A DNA stretch of 64,000 nucleotides, from the NCBI GenBank assembly GCA_001898415.1, contig MKTU01000027.1, positions 56,885 to 120,884 on the forward strand, in the 5' to 3' direction. The notes beneath the pieces were generated by a model. That model had not been told where the DNA came from, ran no database searches, and saw nothing but the letters and a program-made list of their open reading frames with translations. Below are positions 1 through 8,690 of the stretch, piece after piece (the stretch's first letter is position 1; each line of letters begins with the position of its first letter). A program made the position numbers and the translations under genes. This DNA comes from Rhodanobacter sp. 67-28. Its GTDB lineage: Bacteria > Pseudomonadota > Gammaproteobacteria > Xanthomonadales > Rhodanobacteraceae.

Positions 1-152
1 GCGGGCCGGTTCGTTTCCGGGCGCCGGAATGTGTGCGGGTATGGAGCCTGGCGTGGTGTGCCCCCCTGCGGTGGCCGCCGGCATGCCGTGCTGTCTGCCT
101 GCCGAACCTGCCGAATCGTAGCCGGTCACCCATCAATTTGTGACGGATGTGG

Positions 153-181
153 TTGTATCCGGTACAAGTTTAGTGTATAGG
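153..181 (+). promoter_or_regulatory. Candidate sigma70 promoter with overlapping dyad
   Basis: TTGTAT (153-158) and TATAGG (176-181) are separated by 17 bp, upstream of the priming sugar transferase. The -35 lies inside an imperfect dyad, TTGTA-TCCGG-TACAA (153-167), which could be an operator. The match is by eye only. Upstream, 1-150 shows no supportable gene. Confidence 0.4.
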
Positions 182-264
182 TGCAGGCCCGCCGCCAGGC
201 GGGGACGAGCGCCAAGCGGTGCCGTCGGTTCGCCATGCTGGTTGGAGTGGCAAGGGTTGGGGGG

Positions 265-1671
265 ATGGAGATGTTTCGCTTTCTGCGTCGTAAAGCCAAC
301 CGCTGGCTATTGCTGCTGGCGGCTGTGGACATGGTGCTGCTGGGCTTTTCGCTCAACGCGGCCATGTACCTGCGTTATTTCAATCGGCCTGCCGATCTGG
401 CCCAGTTCTCCCACCACATGCCCGAGCGCTCGCTGGCGTTCGCCGTGATCATGCTGCTGGCGATGGTCGCCCTGGGTCACTACCAGTCGCACATGCGAAC
501 GAGCTGGTTCGGCGTGCTGGCGCGCCAGAGCGTGGGTTTCGTGCTCGGTGGCGTGGGCGTCTTCATCATGTATTACCTGCTGCCGCAGGCCTATGTCGGC
601 CGCGGCGTGCTGACCATCGCGCTGCTGCTGTCCTTCGCCCTGATGATGGGCTTCCGGCTGGTGTTCCTGCGCCTGGTGGACGCGGTGGTGTTCCAGCGCC
701 GGGTGCTGATCCTGGGTGCAGGCAAGCGTGCCTCGCAGATCCAGACGCGCATGCGCCGCCACGCCGACCGGATCGGCTTCAACGTGCTCGGTTTCGTGCC
801 GCGCGAGGGCGAGGAGGTGCAGGTCGGCGCGATGTCCCTGGTGCGCCCCGAGGGTTCGCTGGTGGACTGGGCGCTGCATCGCCAGGTGGACGAGATCGTG
901 GTCGGCGTGGACGACCGGCGCGGCGGGCTGCCCATGCGCGACCTGCTGGAGTGCCGTCAGAACGGCATCGACGTGACCGACCTGGCGACCTTCTTCGAAC
1001 GCGAGTCCGGCCGCGTGCAGCTGTCGCTGACCGATCCCTCCTGGCTGGTGTTCTCCGGCGGCTTCGATGCCACTCCGCTGCGCCGCTTCAGCAAGCGCTG
1101 CTCGGATCTGCTGATCGCCACGCTGGTGCTGCTGCTGACCTGGCCGCTGATGCTGCTGGTGGCGCTGGCCATCCGCATCGAGTCCGGTGCCGGCCAGCCC
1201 ATTCTCTACCGGCAGGAGCGCGTCGGCGCGCGCGGCAAGACGTTCCAGCTGATCAAGTTCCGCAGCATGCGCACCGACGCGGAGCTGGACGGCATCGCGC
1301 GCTGGGCGAACAAGGACGACGACCGGGTGACCCGGGTGGGCCGCTTCACGCGCAAGGTGCGCCTGGACGAGCTGCCACAGTTGTGGAACGTGCTCAAGGG
1401 CGAGATGAGCTTCATCGGCCCGCGGCCCGAGCGGCCGCAATTCGTGATCGACCTTGGCCAGAAGATCCGCTACTACGATCTGCGTCATTGCCTCAAGCCC
1501 GGTCTGGCCGGCTGGGCGCAGCTGCGTTATCCGTATGGCGCGTCCGAGGCCGATGCCGAGGAAAAGCTCAAGTACGATCTGTACTACGTCAAGAACCACA
1601 ACCTGCTGTTCGACCTGCTGATCCTGTTCCAGACGGTCGAAGTGGTGCTGTTCCGCCGCGGCGCACGCTGA
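265..1671 (+). CDS. Undecaprenyl-phosphate sugar phosphotransferase (exopolysaccharide priming enzyme)
   Basis: 468 aa polyprenyl glycosylphosphotransferase, predicted to move a hexose-1-phosphate from a UDP-sugar to undecaprenyl phosphate at the inner membrane, the first step of repeat-unit assembly. Four N-terminal membrane segments (about residues 14-135) precede a nucleotide-binding-like fold (LILGAGKRA). A fifth helix (about 282-305) leads into the catalytic domain, with KFRSMRTDAE near residue 331 and DELPQLWN...SFIGPRPE near 368-388. Architecture and length fit the WbaP/EpsB-like family (TIGR03013/TIGR03025). ATG 265 is chosen because it begins MEMFRFLRRK, is preceded by a G-rich SD-like tract and removes 28 unconvincing residues from the longest reading frame. 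Confidence 0.9.
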   Translation: MEMFRFLRRKANRWLLLLAAVDMVLLGFSLNAAMYLRYFNRPADLAQFSHHMPERSLAFAVIMLLAMVALGHYQSHMRTSWFGVLARQSVGFVLGGVGVFIMYYLLPQAYVGRGVLTIALLLSFALMMGFRLVFLRLVDAVVFQRRVLILGAGKRASQIQTRMRRHADRIGFNVLGFVPREGEEVQVGAMSLVRPEGSLVDWALHRQVDEIVVGVDDRRGGLPMRDLLECRQNGIDVTDLATFFERESGRVQLSLTDPSWLVFSGGFDATPLRRFSKRCSDLLIATLVLLLTWPLMLLVALAIRIESGAGQPILYRQERVGARGKTFQLIKFRSMRTDAELDGIARWANKDDDRVTRVGRFTRKVRLDELPQLWNVLKGEMSFIGPRPERPQFVIDLGQKIRYYDLRHCLKPGLAGWAQLRYPYGASEADAEEKLKYDLYYVKNHNLLFDLLILFQTVEVVLFRRGAR

Positions 1672-1792
1672 TTGGCGGTTCCCTCCGGGCCGGCCGGCCC
1701 GGCAAGCTTGAACCCGTCTTCCGGACCTGCGGCGTGGTTGGCGCGTCATGGCTGCCGGGCCAGCTATGACGCCGCATTGTGTGGTGATACGC

Positions 1793-1820
1793 TTTCCGGG
1801 CACGGGGCATTCAGGATAAT
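1793..1820 (+). promoter_or_regulatory. Candidate promoter before the lyase-like gene
   Basis: A good -10 (GATAAT, 1815-1820) has a weak -35 (TTTCCG, 1793-1798) at 16 bp spacing. It lies in the 220-bp gap before the start at 1893. Only the -10 is convincing. Confidence 0.3.
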
Positions 1821-1892
1821 CAGCTACCCAGCTCAAGCCGCCGGCTTGGCGAGGCTGGGTCGTTGGCATCGGCCTACCTATGGATTCCCCCC

Positions 1893-4868
1893 ATGTCCCG
1901 CACCGATCAGATTGCGCCGAACAGGCCTGCAGCACCGACCCGGGGCAGCGGCGAGATGCCCGCTCCGTCATCATTGCGCGCGCAACGCACGCGTACCGCG
2001 CTGCTCGGTGGCGGCGTGATGCTGATGCTGCTGTTCACTGCGGTATCGCTGCTGCTGGCGCGCGATGACGAACCGCGACCGCTGACCTACCGTCCGATGG
2101 CCGCCGCGCCGGCGCCAGCCAGGCTGCCGGCGGCCCCCGCCAGGCCTTCGCCGCTTGCCGCGGAGAAGCTCGGAAATGCCGCTGACGCCAGGGTCTCCCC
2201 CACCATCGCGGCGGCGACGAGCCGACGCGCGACCCGGGTCGATGCTGCAGCGGTGGCGCCGCCGGCGAACGCGCCGCGCGCCCGCGCGACCACGACCGAA
2301 GCGACGCCCCGTCCGGTCCCCCGCGTTGTCGGTGGCGTTGTCGGTGTGCAGCCGCTGGTGGCGGCCACCGGTGCCTCCTCCCGCAGCACCGCTGCAAGGC
2401 ATGCGGTCGGCATGCCAGCCGGGCTGACCGGGTCGATCGGCCGCGATTCCTCCGCGGTGCAGGGCGCGCCGCGGGCGGCTGCGTTCAGCGCTGTGCCGGT
2501 GCGACCGCAAGCCGTGACGCTGGCGGCGCATCCACGGCTGCTTCTGGACTCCTCCACGCTGACCGCGCTGCGCCAGCGCGCGGCGGCGAACACGCCGCAA
2601 TGGACGGCGCTGAAAGCCACCTGCGATTCCTACATCGGCGGCACGGTGGCGTATCCCACCGGCAACCAGTACCCCGACAAGCCGAACCTCGGCTCGGGCT
2701 ACCAGGGCGAATCCTATCTGCCGGCGCTGCTGGCCGAAGGCATGTGCTACCAGGTGCTGAAGTCCAGCAATGCGGCGGCCGCGGCACCCTACGGCGCCAA
2801 GGCGGTCGACATCCTGATGAAGATGTCGATGCCCTACCCGGGCAGCAACGGCTGGGACCCGTGCACCGACAGCGGTTACGGCATCCGCTTCTACGGCGTG
2901 GGTTACGGCCTGGGCTATGACTGGGTCTACGACCTGCTGACCGCGTCCCAGCGCACGCAGATCTACACCACCGCGAACGCGTGGATCGCCGCGTGGGAAA
3001 AGTCCGGCGGGTGTGCTTCGTTTGCCTACGATGGCAATCCCATCGGCAACTACTACGCCGGTTACTTCCACGCCAAGGCGGTGATCTCGCTGGCCACCTA
3101 CGGCGAAAATCCCAGCGCGCCGGCGCAGTGGACCGACTGGCTGGGCAACCAGTTCGGCGCGCGGGTGCAGCCGTACTATCGCCTGCACATGCTCGGTGGC
3201 GGCTGGCCGGAGGGTTACGGCAACTACGCGCCGCTGAGCATCCTCAACATGAGCTTGCCCGCGCGCGAAGTGAAGACCGCCACCGGGCAGGACCTGCTGC
3301 ATGCCAGCGCGCCGTATACCTTCCCGGTGGACAGTGCCGACTACTCGATGCATTTCACCTGGCCGTCGCTGGTCTACTTCGACGACCGTGACGACAACCA
3401 CTCCAACGGCGATCCCTCCTCGCCGCCGCCGGGCACGACCCCGGTCGGCATGTTCCAGCAGATCATCGGTGCGTTGAGCTACTGGCAATCGCCCAAGGTC
3501 GCGGTGTTCAACCAGTACCTCGCGGCGGTCGACCAGGCCACCGGCGGGTACAGTGATGCGCCGGCCTGGCTGCAGTTCCTGGCGATCGATCCGAATGCGC
3601 CGAAGGCGGCGCTGAGCACCTTGCCGCTGTCCTATTTCGCGCCGGGCATGAACGCCGTCGCGGCACGCTCGGACTGGACCACCGCCGCCAGCTGGATGTC
3701 GTTCCGCGCCGGCCCCTACACCAACAACCCCGCCGCCGGGCACGAGTTCTTCGACCAGGGCAGCCTCGCGCTGGTGCGCGGCGGCTCGCCGCTGCTGGTC
3801 AATGCCGGCGGCTGGCTGGTGCACGAGCCTGGCGGCAACGCCGACGAGACGAAGATCTTCAACGACAACTACGGCGACCTCGACGGTACCCAGTACAGCG
3901 GCAACCGGCAGCTGTACAACATCTTCTACGTGCGCAGCATGAGCGGCAGCTCGGTGGCGCAGCGTTTCGGCCAGGAGGCCAATACCACCGAGGACGATGG
4001 CGTGCGCACCGCGGTGTCGGCCTACGAGGACGGCAACGGCTACGTCTACATGCTGGCTACCCACCTGGAGGACATGTATCGCACCTTCTCCGCCGGGCCG
4101 GCGGTGTCGGCATGGTCGCGGCAAGTCGTCTACCTGCGTCCGAACCGTTTCGTCGTCTACGACCGCACCACCGAAGGCAGCACTGGCTACGACCAGTACC
4201 TGGCCTGGCATTTCCCGGCCAACCCGGCCGCGGGCAGCGCGCCGGCGGGACAGCACCGCTTCGACGTCAGCTACAACGGCCAGTACGTGGGCGCGATGAC
4301 CACCGTGCTGCCGACCGGCAACAAGACCACGACGGTCGGCATGTATCCGGGCGACAACCCGATCAAGGCGTGGCAGGTGCAGGTGCGCCCGCCCGACACC
4401 AGCGCCAGCCAGCGATGGCTGACCGTGTTCGACCTGTCCGGCACCGCCGCCAAGGTCGCCACGGCCAGCCCGGTGACGGTGAGCCAGGGCGGCATCGTCG
4501 GGGTGGAACTGCTCGCCAGCGACGGCAACGCCGTGGTGGTGAGCAGCAGCGGCGCCCCCGGCACCGCGCTCAGCGGCAACCTCGTCTACGGAGTGCAGCC
4601 GTTGTCGGCCTACCACGTGGTCACCGACCTGCTCCCGGACACCGGCTACACGGTGACCACCTCGGCCAACGCCGGGTTGCGCAACGTCAACATCAGCGTG
4701 GGCGGCACCACCATGAGCAGCCACAAGGGTGTACTCAGCTTCTACGTGACGACCGACGGCACGGTGCAGGGCAACCCGCCGCCACCGCCGACGCCGGTTT
4801 ACGTCCCGGTGCCGATCAGCGCGCTGCCGGTTCCCGGCTTTCCGGCACCGTACAAGCCCGGCGGTTGA
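1893..4868 (+). CDS. Membrane-anchored heparinase II/III- or alginate-lyase-like protein
   Basis: 991 aa. A short basic N-terminus is followed by one hydrophobic segment (LLGGGVMLMLLFTAVSLLLA, about residues 37-57) that should act as a signal anchor. A roughly 120-residue Ala/Pro/Arg-rich linker follows, then a large periplasmic domain starting near HPRLLLD. That region has the look of the (alpha/alpha) toroid plus beta-sandwich fold of heparinase II/III-type polysaccharide lyases: a GNYYAGYFHAK segment and, in the second half, GHEFFDQGSLALVRGG. The C-terminus is proline-rich. A role in trimming the exopolysaccharide is inferred from position beside the priming transferase. ATG 1893 is preferred to TTG 1863. 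Substrate unknown. Confidence 0.75.
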   Translation: MSRTDQIAPNRPAAPTRGSGEMPAPSSLRAQRTRTALLGGGVMLMLLFTAVSLLLARDDEPRPLTYRPMAAAPAPARLPAAPARPSPLAAEKLGNAADARVSPTIAAATSRRATRVDAAAVAPPANAPRARATTTEATPRPVPRVVGGVVGVQPLVAATGASSRSTAARHAVGMPAGLTGSIGRDSSAVQGAPRAAAFSAVPVRPQAVTLAAHPRLLLDSSTLTALRQRAAANTPQWTALKATCDSYIGGTVAYPTGNQYPDKPNLGSGYQGESYLPALLAEGMCYQVLKSSNAAAAAPYGAKAVDILMKMSMPYPGSNGWDPCTDSGYGIRFYGVGYGLGYDWVYDLLTASQRTQIYTTANAWIAAWEKSGGCASFAYDGNPIGNYYAGYFHAKAVISLATYGENPSAPAQWTDWLGNQFGARVQPYYRLHMLGGGWPEGYGNYAPLSILNMSLPAREVKTATGQDLLHASAPYTFPVDSADYSMHFTWPSLVYFDDRDDNHSNGDPSSPPPGTTPVGMFQQIIGALSYWQSPKVAVFNQYLAAVDQATGGYSDAPAWLQFLAIDPNAPKAALSTLPLSYFAPGMNAVAARSDWTTAASWMSFRAGPYTNNPAAGHEFFDQGSLALVRGGSPLLVNAGGWLVHEPGGNADETKIFNDNYGDLDGTQYSGNRQLYNIFYVRSMSGSSVAQRFGQEANTTEDDGVRTAVSAYEDGNGYVYMLATHLEDMYRTFSAGPAVSAWSRQVVYLRPNRFVVYDRTTEGSTGYDQYLAWHFPANPAAGSAPAGQHRFDVSYNGQYVGAMTTVLPTGNKTTTVGMYPGDNPIKAWQVQVRPPDTSASQRWLTVFDLSGTAAKVATASPVTVSQGGIVGVELLASDGNAVVVSSSGAPGTALSGNLVYGVQPLSAYHVVTDLLPDTGYTVTTSANAGLRNVNISVGGTTMSSHKGVLSFYVTTDGTVQGNPPPPPTPVYVPVPISALPVPGFPAPYKPGG

Positions 4869-4874
4869 GCCGGA

Positions 4875-4902
4875 CCGCGACCGGCGTTCGCACCGGTCGC
4901 GG
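4875..4902. terminator. Hairpin between convergent genes (terminator-like)
   Basis: A perfect 10-bp stem (CCGCGACCGG / CCGGTCGCGG) encloses an 8-nt loop, 6 nt after the stop of the lyase-like gene and between it and the convergent J-domain gene. No T-tract follows on the + strand, so intrinsic termination is plausible but unproven. Confidence 0.5.
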
Positions 4903-4961
4903 CAGACGCACCTCCGGGCGGTGGTCGCGGTCGATCAGGGCGAGTGCGGCGTGTCGCGCGT

Positions 4962-5654
4962 TCACTGGCCCTGCGGCGGGCTGCTGTGCGCGGCCACATG
5001 CAGCGGGTACAGCGGTGAGCTGTACCAGTCGACCACCTTGCCGTTCTCGAAGCGCACCCATGATGGGCCGTACTCCCAGCGCTGGTCGCTGGCCATCAGC
5101 GTGGGTTCGCCTTCGATGCTGCGCACGCTGGCGGCATCCATGCCCAGGCCCCACGCCGGCCGTTCCGCCGGCGCTGTCGCCGTGGCGCGATGCGTCGGCG
5201 GCTGCACGGTTTCGGCGGGCGGGGCCGCGGGCGGCGCGGGCGGTTCGCCCGGCCACAGCCACCACGCCGCAATGGCAGCGGCCGGCAGCAACAACCAGCG
5301 ACGGGAACGCCGCCGTGTCGCGAGTACCCGCTGCGTCGCCGCGGCCGACCCGGCTTCGCCCCTCGGCGGCTGGGACGGCCGCACGCCCGCGGCGCCGGGC
5401 AGGCGGCCATGCGTGCGGTGGAACTCCATCGCCATGCCGTACATCGCGGTGAGCTGCTGCAGCCGCTGCGCGGCGACGCCGCGCGAATCCTCGTCGCGAC
5501 GGTCCGGGTGCAGCACCGACACCCGGCGCCGGTACGCGTGCTTGAATTCGTCCAGGCCACAACCCGGTTCGAGACCGAGCAAGCGGTAGAGGTCGAGAAA
5601 ATCGGTCTCGCGCGCCACGTCGTGCTTCCCCTTGAATGCCGCAAGCCGGGCCAT
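4962..5654 (-). CDS. Membrane-anchored J-domain protein
   Basis: 230 aa. Residues about 17-80 form a J-domain with the diagnostic HPD at 49-51 (VLHPDRRDEDSRG), the DnaK-stimulating signature. A basic stretch and one hydrophobic helix (about 119-136) follow, then a Pro/Ala-rich linker and a C-terminal segment (about 165-220, RWEYGPSWVRFENGKV) resembling the strand pattern of SmpA/OmlA-type proteins. The J-domain would face the cytoplasm and the tail the periplasm. It has no zinc-finger or G/F region, so it is a type III J-protein. It is convergent with the lyase-like gene and divergent from the methyltransferase. Client unknown. Confidence 0.75.
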   Translation of the reverse strand: MARLAAFKGKHDVARETDFLDLYRLLGLEPGCGLDEFKHAYRRRVSVLHPDRRDEDSRGVAAQRLQQLTAMYGMAMEFHRTHGRLPGAAGVRPSQPPRGEAGSAAATQRVLATRRRSRRWLLLPAAAIAAWWLWPGEPPAPPAAPPAETVQPPTHRATATAPAERPAWGLGMDAASVRSIEGEPTLMASDQRWEYGPSWVRFENGKVVDWYSSPLYPLHVAAHSSPPQGQ

Positions 5655-5691
5655 GTGCCGCGCACCATCCGTGCACCGGCTGCCGTGCGGA

Positions 5692-5697
5692 ACTATA
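5692..5697 (-). promoter_or_regulatory. Possible -10 element for the J-domain gene
   Basis: TATAGT on the minus strand, about 38 nt upstream of the ATG at 5654. There is no convincing -35 at 16-18 bp and no clear SD. Confidence 0.25.
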
Positions 5698-5775
5698 CCT
5701 GCTGGACGCCGCGGCCGCGGCGCACCCTCGCTGCCTCGTGCTAGCGTGACGCACCGAAAACGGCGGGAGGCGACG

Positions 5776-6615
5776 ATGGCCAGGGGCCTGACTGCAAGCT
5801 TGCGGGGTGTGGCGTTGGGCGTGGCGGAGTTGCCGGGGGTGCGTCTGCTCGCGCGGCCGGTCTATCGCCACCTGTTTGCCCGCGACGTGTTGCCCGGCAA
5901 TGCCTACGGCGGCGTGTTTGCCAGTGTCGAGGCGGCGCGTGCCGGGGCACCGGCATCGTTGCCGACCAGCTACGACCAGCCGCAGTCGGGCGAGCTCTAC
6001 GCCGACCGGCTGGAGCGTGTGCAGATCGTGGATTACCCGGTGCTGTTCTGGCTCTCGCGACTGTTTGCCGGCGACGCGCGGAAATTGTTCGACCTGGGCG
6101 GCAACGTGGGCACCAGCTATTTCGGTTTCCGCCACCACCTGCCGTATCCCGATGACCTGCGCTGGCTGGTGCACGACGTGCCCGCCGTGGTCGCGGCCGG
6201 GCGCGCGCTGGCCGAGCGCGAGGATGGCGCCGGCAAGCTCGGCTTCACCGACTCTCCGCAGGACGCCGACGGTTGCGACGTGCTGCTCTGCAGCGGCGTG
6301 CTGCAGTACCTCGACTACTCGCTGCCGCAGTTGCTGCAACCATTGCGCGCGCCGCCGCGCCACGTATTGGTCAACGTGACGCCGCTGCACCCCGAGCGCA
6401 GCTTCGTGACCCTGCAACGTGTCACCCGGCGCCGGGTCGGCATCGCCAACTGCCCGTACCGGGTGACCGCGCTGGGCGCCTTCATCGAGGAGTTCGCGGC
6501 AGCCGGTTATCGCGTGGTCGACCACTGGTCGACGACCGAGCGCCACATGCGCATTCCGTTCGAGCCGGACCATTCGATCGATCGTTACCACGGATTCTGT
6601 TTCCGCCGCGACTGA
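5776..6615 (+). CDS. Putative SAM-dependent methyltransferase, TIGR04325 type
   Basis: 279 aa. The N-terminal half has the NAYGGVFAS and YPVLFWL segments typical of the TIGR04325 (LIC12133-like) group found in surface-polysaccharide loci. FDLGGNVGTSYF (about 105-116) is a glycine-rich SAM-binding motif I. Later motifs are HDVPAVV and CSGVLQYLDYS. The start is set by GGGAGG (5765-5770) 5 nt before ATG 5776. The preceding 120-bp gap is divergent with the J-domain gene. It may modify the polysaccharide or the NRPS/PKS product encoded just downstream; context alone does not decide. Substrate unknown. Confidence 0.7.
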   Translation: MARGLTASLRGVALGVAELPGVRLLARPVYRHLFARDVLPGNAYGGVFASVEAARAGAPASLPTSYDQPQSGELYADRLERVQIVDYPVLFWLSRLFAGDARKLFDLGGNVGTSYFGFRHHLPYPDDLRWLVHDVPAVVAAGRALAEREDGAGKLGFTDSPQDADGCDVLLCSGVLQYLDYSLPQLLQPLRAPPRHVLVNVTPLHPERSFVTLQRVTRRRVGIANCPYRVTALGAFIEEFAAAGYRVVDHWSTTERHMRIPFEPDHSIDRYHGFCFRRD

Positions 6616-6698
6616 GCTTGCGGGGCGCCGGGGCGCGGGGCACACTGCCGTTTCGATTCCGCGGCGCAGCTTGCGGCTGGCGGGTCGCGGGAGGGGGC

Positions 6699-7622
6699 AT
6701 GTCGGGTCCATCGTCCAAGTGGCTGGAAGTCGCCTGGGATCAGTTCGATCCCTGGCGGATACAGGGCGTGCGGCATCATCTGGCGACGCACCCCGCGCTG
6801 CAGTTGCCGGCCCTGGTCGAGCTGGGCAAGCGGCTGGAAGCGCGTGGCCGCGTGCGCTCGCACAGCGGCGATGCCACTGCGGGCACGTCGTTCAACGAAG
6901 CACCCCGGTTGCATCCCAACGCCAAGGGTGTCGAGGCGACGCTGAGCGACATCGAGCATGCCGCGGCGTGGACTTCGCTGCTCAACGTGCAATCCGATCC
7001 GCAGTACCGCGCCGTCGTCGACGAGGTACTCGACTCGGTCCGGCCGCAGGTGGAGGCGGTCGACCCGGGCATGTGCTATCGCGCCGGCTGGATCTTCCTC
7101 ACCTCGCCGCGGGCGGTGACGCCGTTCCACATGGACAAGGAACACAACTTCATCCTGCAGGTGCACGGCCGCAAGCGGATCTACGTGTGGGACCATCGCG
7201 ACACGCAGGTGGTCAGCGAGCATGCGCGCGACCGCTTCCATCGCACCCATTCGCGGGAGCTGCTGCAGTGGCGCGAGGAGTATCGCGAGCGTGCGCAGGT
7301 GTTCGAGCTGGAACCCGGGATGGGCGCATACATGCCCTCGACCAGTCCGCACATGGTCGAGAACGGCGATGGCCCGTCGATCACCATGAGCTTCACCTAT
7401 TACACCCGCGCGACCCGGCGCAACTCCCTCCTGCATCGCACCCACGACATGCTGCGCCGGCTGGGCTGGGTGCCGCCGGCGGTGGATCGCTTCCCGTTGT
7501 TCGACGCCGCCACGCTGGCGGCCGGCGGGCTCTACATCGGCAGCAAGCGGCTGGCGCGGCGACTGGCCGGCGCGTCCGTCGATTCGGACGCCGCACCGTA
7601 CGCCAAGGTTGGCGACTCGTGA
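6699..7622 (+). CDS. JmjC/cupin-like Fe(II)/2-oxoglutarate-type dioxygenase
   Basis: 307 aa. TPFHMDKEHNF supplies H144-x-D146, and PSTSPHMVEN supplies a distal His (H218), the facial triad of JmjC/cupin-fold hydroxylases. FILQVHGRKRIYVW between them matches the cosubstrate-binding strand pattern of the cupin_8/JmjC group. The start is fixed by GGGAGGGGG ending 1-2 nt before ATG 6699. Its stop overlaps the next ATG (TGATG). Lying between a methyltransferase and the PKS/NRPS genes, it could hydroxylate an amino-acid residue of that product or a protein. The hydroxylase assignment rests on the triad; the target is inference. Confidence 0.7.
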   Translation: MSGPSSKWLEVAWDQFDPWRIQGVRHHLATHPALQLPALVELGKRLEARGRVRSHSGDATAGTSFNEAPRLHPNAKGVEATLSDIEHAAAWTSLLNVQSDPQYRAVVDEVLDSVRPQVEAVDPGMCYRAGWIFLTSPRAVTPFHMDKEHNFILQVHGRKRIYVWDHRDTQVVSEHARDRFHRTHSRELLQWREEYRERAQVFELEPGMGAYMPSTSPHMVENGDGPSITMSFTYYTRATRRNSLLHRTHDMLRRLGWVPPAVDRFPLFDAATLAAGGLYIGSKRLARRLAGASVDSDAAPYAKVGDS

Positions 7623-8449
7623 TGTCCGGCCGGCGACGCGGCGGTCGCCGGGCCTGGCGCGTGCTCATGCTGGCCTGCATTCCGCTGACCGCAGCCGGCG
7701 TCGACCGGCCAGCTCCTCCCGCGCCGCCTACGCTCGGCGCCCACACCTTGCTGGCGCAGGCCGATCATCGCGGCCGCAGTCCCGCCGTGACCGCGCCGCT
7801 CGACACCGCGCCGGCGGGCAGTGCGTTGCTGGTGCTCAATGGCGGCTTCGCCAGCAACGCGGCGGCGCCGACCGACAGTTATGGGCGGCACTGGACCCAG
7901 GTGGGTCCGACCGCCGTCTACGACGGCTACCAGGGCCGTTTCGACGTGAAGGCCTACGTGTCGCTGGCCGGCCCGGGCGGCCGGCACCATACGGTCAGCA
8001 TCGACAAGCCGGGTGAGCCGGAGCGCGAGATCACCATCCCCTTCGTGGAAATCCGCCATGCCGGCGTGCTGCAGGATTTCGCCCAGAATTACCCCGCGCC
8101 CAGTCTGGTCCAGCGCATCGCGGGCAAGCTCAAGCGCACGGTGGAGGGCATGCTCTCCGATCCGGCCGACCGCTTCAGCGTGACCAGCGGCGAGGTCACC
8201 ACGACCGGGCCGGCCACGTTGATTGCGGTGTGGTGGGGTGACGGCAATGTACGCCGGATGAGCGCCGTGCCGGACAACGGTTTCACCGTGATCGACAGCT
8301 ATCTGCAACTGCCGCCGATAAGCGGCGTGCAGTGCGCGGTGGCTTACCGCCAGGTCGACCGTGCCGGTACCTACCGGGTGAGCTGGAGCGGCAGCCCGCG
8401 CCAGCGGGCGATCCTGTGGCTGTTCGCGTTCCAGTCCGCCGCGCCATAG
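7622..8449 (+). CDS. Secreted protein of unknown function
   Basis: 275 aa. The N-terminus is Arg-rich (MSGRRRGGRRAWR) followed by a hydrophobic stretch (VLMLACIPLTAAG), consistent with a signal peptide. The mature part looks beta-rich, with repeated short strand/turn patterns (ALLVLNGGF, TLIAVWWGDG, AILWLFAFQS). No family is recognised. ATG 7622 overlaps the stop of the dioxygenase gene, so the two are probably translationally coupled. It is the last gene before the NRPS/PKS block and could belong to either neighbouring cluster. Confidence 0.6.
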   Translation: MSGRRRGGRRAWRVLMLACIPLTAAGVDRPAPPAPPTLGAHTLLAQADHRGRSPAVTAPLDTAPAGSALLVLNGGFASNAAAPTDSYGRHWTQVGPTAVYDGYQGRFDVKAYVSLAGPGGRHHTVSIDKPGEPEREITIPFVEIRHAGVLQDFAQNYPAPSLVQRIAGKLKRTVEGMLSDPADRFSVTSGEVTTTGPATLIAVWWGDGNVRRMSAVPDNGFTVIDSYLQLPPISGVQCAVAYRQVDRAGTYRVSWSGSPRQRAILWLFAFQSAAP

Positions 8450-8491
8450 TCCATCCGCGTAGCACGCAGTCAGTCTGAATGGCGTGCCCCA

Positions 8492-8521
8492 TTGCACAGT
8501 TCGACGCGGTTCTGCGCTAAT
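8492..8521 (+). promoter_or_regulatory. Weak candidate promoter before the PKS/NRPS gene
   Basis: TTGCAC (8492-8497) and GCTAAT (8516-8521) are 18 bp apart in the 241-bp gap upstream of the assembly-line genes. The -10 matches consensus at four of six positions. Confidence 0.25.
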
Positions 8522-8690
8522 CTTGTCGTCCAGAGGCTGGTTTGGCAGACGACGCGATGAGCGGGTGCTCCCAGGCGGCTTCGCTGGGCAGATGCCGGCC
8601 GATCCGCGGTGCCTCGCGAATCGCGCGCATCCTGCCCGAGGGAGATCGGCGCGTGTCGTGGCGGTCATCGCCGCCCGACCAGGAGGGGTG

